From: an uncultured Acidobacteriota bacterium
GTDB lineage: Bacteria; Acidobacteriota; Thermoanaerobaculia; UBA5066
Reading direction: 5' to 3'
Length of the DNA stretch: 5,835 nt
Assembly (NCBI GenBank): GCA_937902605.1
Contig: CALFNC010000488.1
Coordinates: 1-5,835, forward strand
Shown: positions 1-5,835 of the stretch, piece after piece
How the letters are laid out: each line of letters begins with the position of its first letter
How positions within the stretch are numbered: the stretch's first letter is position 1
Notes under the pieces: model-generated
The model's input: the letters and a program-made list of their open reading frames with translations, nothing else
Told to the model about the DNA's origin: nothing
The model's database searches: none
Position numbers and translations under genes: made by a program

Positions 1-145
1 CGGACATCTTCGGGGCCGAGACCACGACCTCGGCCGTCTGCCCGGCGGTGGGCGTCGGCGGGGGGGCGGCCAGAACCGGAGACGCGACGGCCGACAGGAC
101 CGCCCACGCGGCGGCGGCCTCGAGAGAACGGCCGGGATGAAACAT
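1..145 (-). CDS. N-terminus of exported protein, probable TonB-dependent receptor (partial)
   Basis: Only the first 48 codons are in the window; the gene runs off the left edge. Translation from the ATG at 145-143 gives a short basic start (MFHPGR), a hydrophobic stretch of about 20 residues ending SPVLAA, a Pro/Thr-rich spacer (PPPTPTAG) and then TAEVVVSAPKMS. The first part is a good Sec signal peptide, with cleavage likely near residues 27-28. The EVVVSAPKM segment resembles the plug-domain entry of TonB-dependent receptors, which often reads E-V/I-V-V-T-A-x-R. That resemblance is the only basis for the family call. The in-frame upstream stop is the TAG that ends the TlpA-like gene, so this ATG is the only reasonable start; a weak AGG lies 5 bases before it. 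The 21-base gap to the preceding gene suggests cotranscription with the redoxin and TlpA genes. It could be another secreted or periplasmic protein. Confidence 0.5.
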   Translation of the reverse strand, partial: MFHPGRSLEAAAAWAVLSAVASPVLAAPPPTPTAGQTAEVVVSAPKMS

Positions 146-166
146 CGGCGCCTGTCGCTTTCGTCC

Positions 167-706
167 CTACCGAGCCATCGCCTTGCGAATCGCGGCCGTG
201 AACGAACTCTCGGATTGGAGGCCAACGAGCGTCTCGACGGGCATCCCCTTCCGGTCGTAGACGATCGTGTGCGGGAGGCTGCCGTCCCACTTCGGGTCGA
301 CGGCGTCGATGAACCCCTGCGGGTCTGGGCTCGAGGCCAGCCAGCAGGGGAACGGCACCTTCTTGGCGTCGAGGAAAGCCGGGATGCCGCGGCTCGTCGT
401 CTTCATGTCGGCCGAGACGAGCACGACTGACAGCTCCATTTTTGGGAAGCTTCGAGCCGCGGCGACGAGAGCCGGCATCTCCTCCCGGCACGGCTCGCAC
501 CACGTGGCCCAGAAGTTCACCAGCAGCACCCGGCCCTTCGCGGGCGCGAGGATGTTGGTCCCGTACTGAGAGGGAAGAAGCGGCCGAACGGCGTCAGCCG
601 CGTCGGCGACCCTGGCTCGGCCGGCCACGAATACCGCTCCTACCAAGAGTGAGGCTGCTGCGGCCGTGGCGAAAGCGAGCGGCGTCAGACCCTTTTGATG
701 GTGCAT
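167..706 (-). CDS. TlpA/ResA-type thioredoxin-like protein, exported
   Basis: A 179-residue thiol-disulfide protein, probably periplasmic and either anchored by or cleaved from an N-terminal hydrophobic segment (about residues 8-30, Ala/Val-rich, ending near VADAADA). The thioredoxin core follows: beta strand RVLLVNFWATW, then the active site W-C70-E-P-C73 with REEMPAL after it. The CEPC form is typical of ResA/TlpA reductases, as opposed to CGPC of cytosolic thioredoxin. The likely cis-proline is P145 in SLPHTIVYD, followed by the usual D-x-K-G turn. An extra cysteine at 121 lies outside the motif. Family members keep periplasmic cysteines or haem-binding apocytochromes reduced; the partner here is unknown. 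The ATG at 706 is chosen because it gives the signal segment and has GAAGG seven bases upstream. It overlaps the end of the redoxin gene by 22 bases, so the two are probably translationally coupled. Longer in-frame extensions would lie entirely antiparallel to no known domain and are Arg-rich shadow sequence. Confidence 0.88.
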   Translation of the reverse strand: MHHQKGLTPLAFATAAAASLLVGAVFVAGRARVADAADAVRPLLPSQYGTNILAPAKGRVLLVNFWATWCEPCREEMPALVAAARSFPKMELSVVLVSADMKTTSRGIPAFLDAKKVPFPCWLASSPDPQGFIDAVDPKWDGSLPHTIVYDRKGMPVETLVGLQSESSFTAAIRKAMAR

Positions 707-1299
707 CCGAACGCCTTCGTCTCGGTCACCGGGACCGGTTTCCCGGCAAGGATCGCATCGAGCGCGTTCCGCAGGTCGGGAGACTTCACGCCCTTCGGAT
801 CGTCGGCCGTCTCGTCGATCCGGCCGTGGTAGACGAGCGTCCCCTTCGGGTCGAGGACGAAGATCTCGGGGGTCTTCTGCGAGCCGTAGAGGTCCGCCAC
901 CTTGTTCCCTTCGTCCTTCACGACGGGGAAGGTGAACCCGTTTTTCGCCGCGTGCTGTGCGGTCTCGGGCGCCAGCTCGGTCTTGTTGCTGTTGATCCCC
1001 ACGAACGCGATTCCCTTCGCGGCGTATTCCTTCCCCAAGGCGGCCATCCGCTCGTTGTACGCATTCGAGATCGGGCACTTCGTGGCGATGAACATCACGG
1101 CCACCGCCTTGCTCTTGCCGAGCATCTCCTTCAGCGCAACCGGCTTCCCGTCGGCCGCGGCAGGGAGGGTGAAGTCGGGAGCGGGGCTGCCGATCTTCGG
1201 CCCGGCCGGGGAGTCGCTGGCGGCGAGGGGGAACGCGACAATGCCGGCCAGGGTGACGGCGGAGAGGACGAGGAGCGGAAGTGCGAGCTTTCTCTTCAT
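685..1299 (-). CDS. Exported peroxiredoxin-like (Prx-like-1, AhpC/TSA) redoxin
   Basis: A 204-residue protein with a clear signal peptide (MKRK, then a hydrophobic run to about residue 27 ending PLAAS), so it acts in the envelope or periplasm. The mature part begins with the redoxin signature IGSPAPDFTLPAADGK-like (residues 37-52). The catalytic region is FIATKCPISNAYNERM, with C75 at the peroxidatic position; the TKCPxSNAY form is characteristic of the Prx-like-1 subgroup, not classical AhpC, whose motif is PxxxTxxC. The TPEIFVLDPKG strand (143-153) and YHGRIDE (157-163) are also typical of the subgroup, as is the C-terminal FGCTIKR with C199, a candidate resolving cysteine. Substrate is not established for this subgroup; peroxide reduction or thiol redox signalling is inferred. 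The start has a strong AAGGGGG about seven bases upstream. The stop lies inside the next gene, the TlpA-like thioredoxin, which could plausibly be its reductant. A 125-base gap with two stem-loops separates it from fadA. Confidence 0.9.
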   Translation of the reverse strand: MKRKLALPLLVLSAVTLAGIVAFPLAASDSPAGPKIGSPAPDFTLPAAADGKPVALKEMLGKSKAVAVMFIATKCPISNAYNERMAALGKEYAAKGIAFVGINSNKTELAPETAQHAAKNGFTFPVVKDEGNKVADLYGSQKTPEIFVLDPKGTLVYHGRIDETADDPKGVKSPDLRNALDAILAGKPVPVTETKAFGCTIKRV

Positions 1300-1346
1300 G
1301 TGCGGGCCCCCTTCAAACGGTCTCTATGTCCAGAGAATACGGCGAG

Positions 1347-1375
1347 GGGGTCAGTCGCGGTCGACTGCGGACCCC
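1347..1375. repeat. Bulged inverted repeat between fadA and the redoxin gene
   Basis: On the plus strand GGGGT-CAGTCG (1347-1357), a four-base loop CGGT (1358-1361), CGACTG (1362-1367), a three-base bulge CGG (1368-1370) and ACCCC (1371-1375) can form an 11-bp stem. It lies about 50 bases downstream of the fadA stop and 48 bases upstream of the redoxin start. No T-run follows on either strand, so a simple intrinsic terminator is not supported; it may be a secondary terminator stem, an mRNA-stability element, or an operator for the redoxin operon. A smaller perfect repeat, TCTCT-N6-AGAGA, follows at 1321-1336. A TATTCT (minus strand, 1339-1334) resembles a -10 box for the redoxin gene, but no convincing -35 is present. 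Confidence 0.4.
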
Positions 1376-1391
1376 GATGAGATGAGAACGC

Positions 1392-1415
1392 CCGGAACCC
1401 CTGCTGGGTGTCCGG
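1392..1415 (-). terminator. Probable terminator stem-loop of fadBA
   Basis: Nine bases after the fadA TAG stop, the minus strand reads CCGGA-c-ACCC-agcag-GGGT-TCCGG: a 9-bp stem with a single bulged C and a five-base loop. The following bases are only moderately T-rich (a TTCTCATCTCATC stretch), so this is an imperfect intrinsic terminator; it may work with Rho or just protect the fadBA mRNA 3' end. Its position directly after the last gene of the pair is the main support. Confidence 0.5.
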
Positions 1416-1424
1416 AAGTCCCTT

Positions 1425-4765
<3,341 letters not shown>

Positions 4766-4771
4766 GCAGCT

Positions 4772-4791
4772 GCCCTCCTCGATGGGAGGGC
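4772..4791 (-). promoter_or_regulatory. Inverted repeat enclosing the fadB ribosome-binding site
   Basis: In the fadB transcript the leader reads GCCCTCC-catcga-GGAGGGC, a perfect 7-bp stem with a six-base loop, ending six bases before the ATG. The 3' arm is the Shine-Dalgarno sequence itself, so folding would hide it. A further stretch upstream (plus-strand 4807-4813, read as GGGAGGG in the mRNA) is complementary over seven bases to CCCTCCC (4790-4784), which covers most of the 5' arm, and could compete to free the site. The base pairing is seen directly; a regulatory role is inferred. In such GC-rich DNA, short G/C repeats also arise by chance. Confidence 0.45.
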
Positions 4792-4804
4792 CTCGGCTGG
4801 CGCG

Positions 4805-4821
4805 CCCCCTCCCGAAGGGGG
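4805..4821. repeat. Perfect 6-bp inverted repeat in the divergent region
   Basis: CCCCCT (4805-4810), loop CCCGA (4811-4815), AGGGGG (4816-4821). On the plus strand the 3' arm contains the AAGGGGG that would serve as ribosome-binding site for the start codons at 4831 or 4836. On the minus strand it forms CCCCCT-TCGGG-AGGGGG at the very start of the fadB leader, if transcription begins upstream of it. No T-run follows in either direction, so it is unlikely to be a terminator. Confidence 0.45.
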
Positions 4822-4834
4822 ATCATATACATGA
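4822..4834 (-). promoter_or_regulatory. Candidate fadB -10 box / operator in the divergent intergenic region
   Basis: The only AT-rich spot in the divergent gap. On the minus strand it contains TATATG and, overlapping it, TATGAT (4827-4822), close to a sigma-70 -10 box. It would place the start point near 4815, giving a leader of about 50 bases for fadB. The hexamer at the expected -35 position (TGAGCC) is poor. TCAT-ATAC-ATGA (4823-4834) is also a short interrupted palindrome that a regulator could bind. On the plus strand the same spot reads TATACA, but that would start transcription at or after the DCC start codon. Confidence 0.3.
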
Positions 4835-4839
4835 AATGA
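4831..4839 (+). other. Two-codon minimal ORF (ATG AAA TGA) before the DCC gene
   Basis: ATG AAA TGA at 4831-4839. It lies nine bases after AAGGGGG, a normal ribosome-binding distance, whereas the in-frame DCC start at 4836 is 14 bases away. The TGA overlaps the 4836 ATG as ATGA, the arrangement seen in stop-start coupling. Ribosomes may therefore load here and reinitiate at 4836. It could equally be coincidence; it would not be listed as a gene by itself. Confidence 0.25.
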
Positions 4840-5246
4840 GCGGCGGCTCAGTAGAAAATGAACGACGACTCACCGGTGGCAGGTTGAAACCCAGAACTCT
4901 CTTCTTCGACCGGGCTTGCGGCCTCTGTGAAGCGGCGGTCCGGTTCCTCGCCCGGGCCGACCGGCACGGGACGCTGGTATTCCAGCCGCTCGGCGGGGAG
5001 GAGTTCATCGCCCTCATCCCGCCGGAGGTGAGGGCGGGACTTCCCGACAGCCTCGTCCTCCTGCCGGGGGACGGGCGAGTCCTGGTGCGGTCGGCCGCGG
5101 TCCTCGAGGCGCTCGACGGGATCGGCGGAGCATGGCGCCGGGTGGCCCGGGCCGCCGGCTGGGTTCCCGAATCCCTTCGCGACCGGGTCTACGACATCGT
5201 CGCTCGGAACCGGGGTGCGACGAAGGGGTGTCTGGTCAAGCGGTAG
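4836..5246 (+). CDS. DCC-family (DUF393) thiol-disulfide oxidoreductase-like protein
   Basis: A 136-residue small cytoplasmic protein without signal peptide. The family signature is near the N-terminus: RTLFFDRACGLCEAAVRFLARADRHGTLVFQPL (residues 20-52), with the CXXC pair C28 and C31 and the D-x-x-C-x-L-C spacing. Typical members read D-G-x-C-x-L-C, so the glycine is replaced by Arg26 here. Later features also fit: SAAVLEAL (86-93), and a C-terminal VYDIVARNRGATKGC segment like the family's Y-x-x-I-A-R-N-R. Members are predicted thioredoxin-fold redox proteins; substrates are largely unknown. The ATG at 4836 is the first usable in-frame start that does not run antisense into fadB, but its ribosome-binding spacing is long. 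A TTG at 4884 would give a 120-residue protein with the short N-terminus usual for the family. It is divergent from fadB and 61 bases upstream of the MEMO-like gene on the same strand, so the two may share a transcript. Confidence 0.82.
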   Translation: MSGGSVENERRLTGGRLKPRTLFFDRACGLCEAAVRFLARADRHGTLVFQPLGGEEFIALIPPEVRAGLPDSLVLLPGDGRVLVRSAAVLEALDGIGGAWRRVARAAGWVPESLRDRVYDIVARNRGATKGCLVKR

Positions 5247-5307
5247 ATCCGGGAGCCACGCCGACGGACCGGAGAAGGAAGGGCGAGGCGATACGGTGGG
5301 GTAGGGC

Positions 5308-5835
5308 ATGAAAGAATGTTCCGATTCCGGTCACCTCGAAGGCATGGAGACGCTGTACCGTTCCCGCATGAAATCGAGCCTCCCCGTCCAGCTGACCCTT
5401 CCGATCTTCCTCGCGTTCTGTCTGATGGCGACGGCCCTTCTCGTGGCTCCCATACTCCTCGCGCAGGCGGCAATCCAGCCTGCGGACGCCCCACCTCCCG
5501 GGCCGCCGCCGACGGTCGAGGAGATCCGGAAGAAAATGGCGATCGCCTCCACCGACGAACTGCGCGGGCAGCAGGACGGCGTCGGCTTCGCACAGACGGC
5601 GGCGCAGATGAAGGCAACCTGGGAAGCTTCGGTCGCGCCCCCCGCGCCCGAGTCGTTCGGGGAGGCCCTTCCCGCCGGACTGCCGATCGCAGCGATCCTC
5701 GCCCCGCACGACGACTACGTCTACGCGGCCCGCGTCTACCGGCAGGTGGTGCCAATGGTGACGGCGAGGACGGTCGTCCTGATCGGCGTCTTCCATGGAT
5801 GGCGGAAGTTTGGGGCGCACGACCGAGATCGGAAG
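5308..5835 (+). CDS. Exported MEMO-family protein, AmmeMemoRadiSam system protein B-like (partial)
   Basis: An open frame of 176 codons that leaves the window at the right edge. Residues from about 21 (MKSSLPVQ) begin a signal peptide with the hydrophobic core LPIFLAFCLMATALLVAPILLAQA, followed by a Pro-rich linker (PADAPPPGPPP). Then comes a helical-looking segment with ELRGQQDGVGFAQTAAQM (about 89-106). The MEMO core starts with IAAILAPHDDYVYAARVYRQV and TVVLIGVFHGWRKFG: the first histidine sits in P-H-D-D-Y where most MEMO proteins have P-H-A-G-Y, and the second in G-V-F-H where most have G-P-x-H. MEMO proteins are related to LigB-type non-haem iron dioxygenases, and bacterial ones often accompany an AMMECR1 protein and a radical SAM enzyme; the biochemical role is unsettled. 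Start choice is uncertain: ATG 5308 has a G-rich GGGG six bases upstream, while ATG 5368 gives the more usual signal peptide. Partners, if any, would be right of the window. Confidence 0.75.
   Translation, partial: MKECSDSGHLEGMETLYRSRMKSSLPVQLTLPIFLAFCLMATALLVAPILLAQAAIQPADAPPPGPPPTVEEIRKKMAIASTDELRGQQDGVGFAQTAAQMKATWEASVAPPAPESFGEALPAGLPIAAILAPHDDYVYAARVYRQVVPMVTARTVVLIGVFHGWRKFGAHDRDRK

Noticed and set aside
707..1078. N-terminal extension of the TlpA-like protein to an upstream in-frame ATG, giving 303 residues.
   Set aside because: The extra 124 residues are Arg/Gly-rich, lie inside the redoxin gene and would bury the signal peptide.
442..1380. A 312-codon plus-strand open frame opposite the redoxin and TlpA genes.
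   Set aside because: It overlaps two well-supported genes on the other strand, and its Arg-rich product has no domain features.
5189..5820. Two long minus-strand open frames (188 and 194 codons) opposite the DCC end and the MEMO-like gene.
   Set aside because: Arg/Pro-rich products without domains; the plus strand carries a signal peptide and MEMO motifs over the same span.

Overview
The window is a GC-rich stretch of a Gram-negative bacterial chromosome. Codon third positions are strongly G/C, several products carry Sec-type signal peptides, and one partial product looks like the start of an outer-membrane receptor. The phylum cannot be fixed from the sequence alone. The mix of a FadB/FadA pair, a Prx-like-1 redoxin, a TlpA-like protein and an exported MEMO-family protein would suit an Acidobacteriota or deltaproteobacterial-type soil or sediment lineage; this is a low-confidence inference. 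Nothing indicates a mobile element, CRISPR array, rRNA or tRNA.

Layout. Five genes run on the minus strand and two on the plus strand, diverging from a short control region at about 4766-4835. Minus strand, in transcription order: fadB (4765-2603, fatty-acid oxidation multifunctional alpha subunit), fadA (2588-1425, thiolase beta subunit), a 125-bp gap with two stem-loops, a secreted Prx-like-1 redoxin (1299-685), a TlpA/ResA-type thioredoxin overlapping it by 22 bases (706-167), and the start of a secreted protein, probably a TonB-dependent receptor (from 145 off the left edge). Plus strand: a small DCC-family (DUF393) thiol-disulfide protein (4836-5246), then the N-terminal part of a MEMO/AmmeMemoRadiSam-B-like protein with a signal peptide (5308 off the right edge).

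How the genes work together. fadB and fadA are 14 bases apart and encode the two subunits of the beta-oxidation complex: hydratase and 3-hydroxyacyl-CoA dehydrogenase, then thiolase. All recognised catalytic residues are present. The redoxin, TlpA-like protein and receptor look like a second unit for envelope thiol/redox work and perhaps outer-membrane uptake. The DCC protein adds a third CXXC or peroxiredoxin-type protein within 5 kb.

Most notable are the 70-bp divergent region, where the ribosome-binding sequences of both fadB and the DCC gene lie in the 3' arms of perfect inverted repeats, with a possible competing pairing upstream of fadB, and the exported MEMO protein with a variant metal-site motif. 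I do not see a clearly new multi-gene system. Most of the window is housekeeping metabolism and redox genes.
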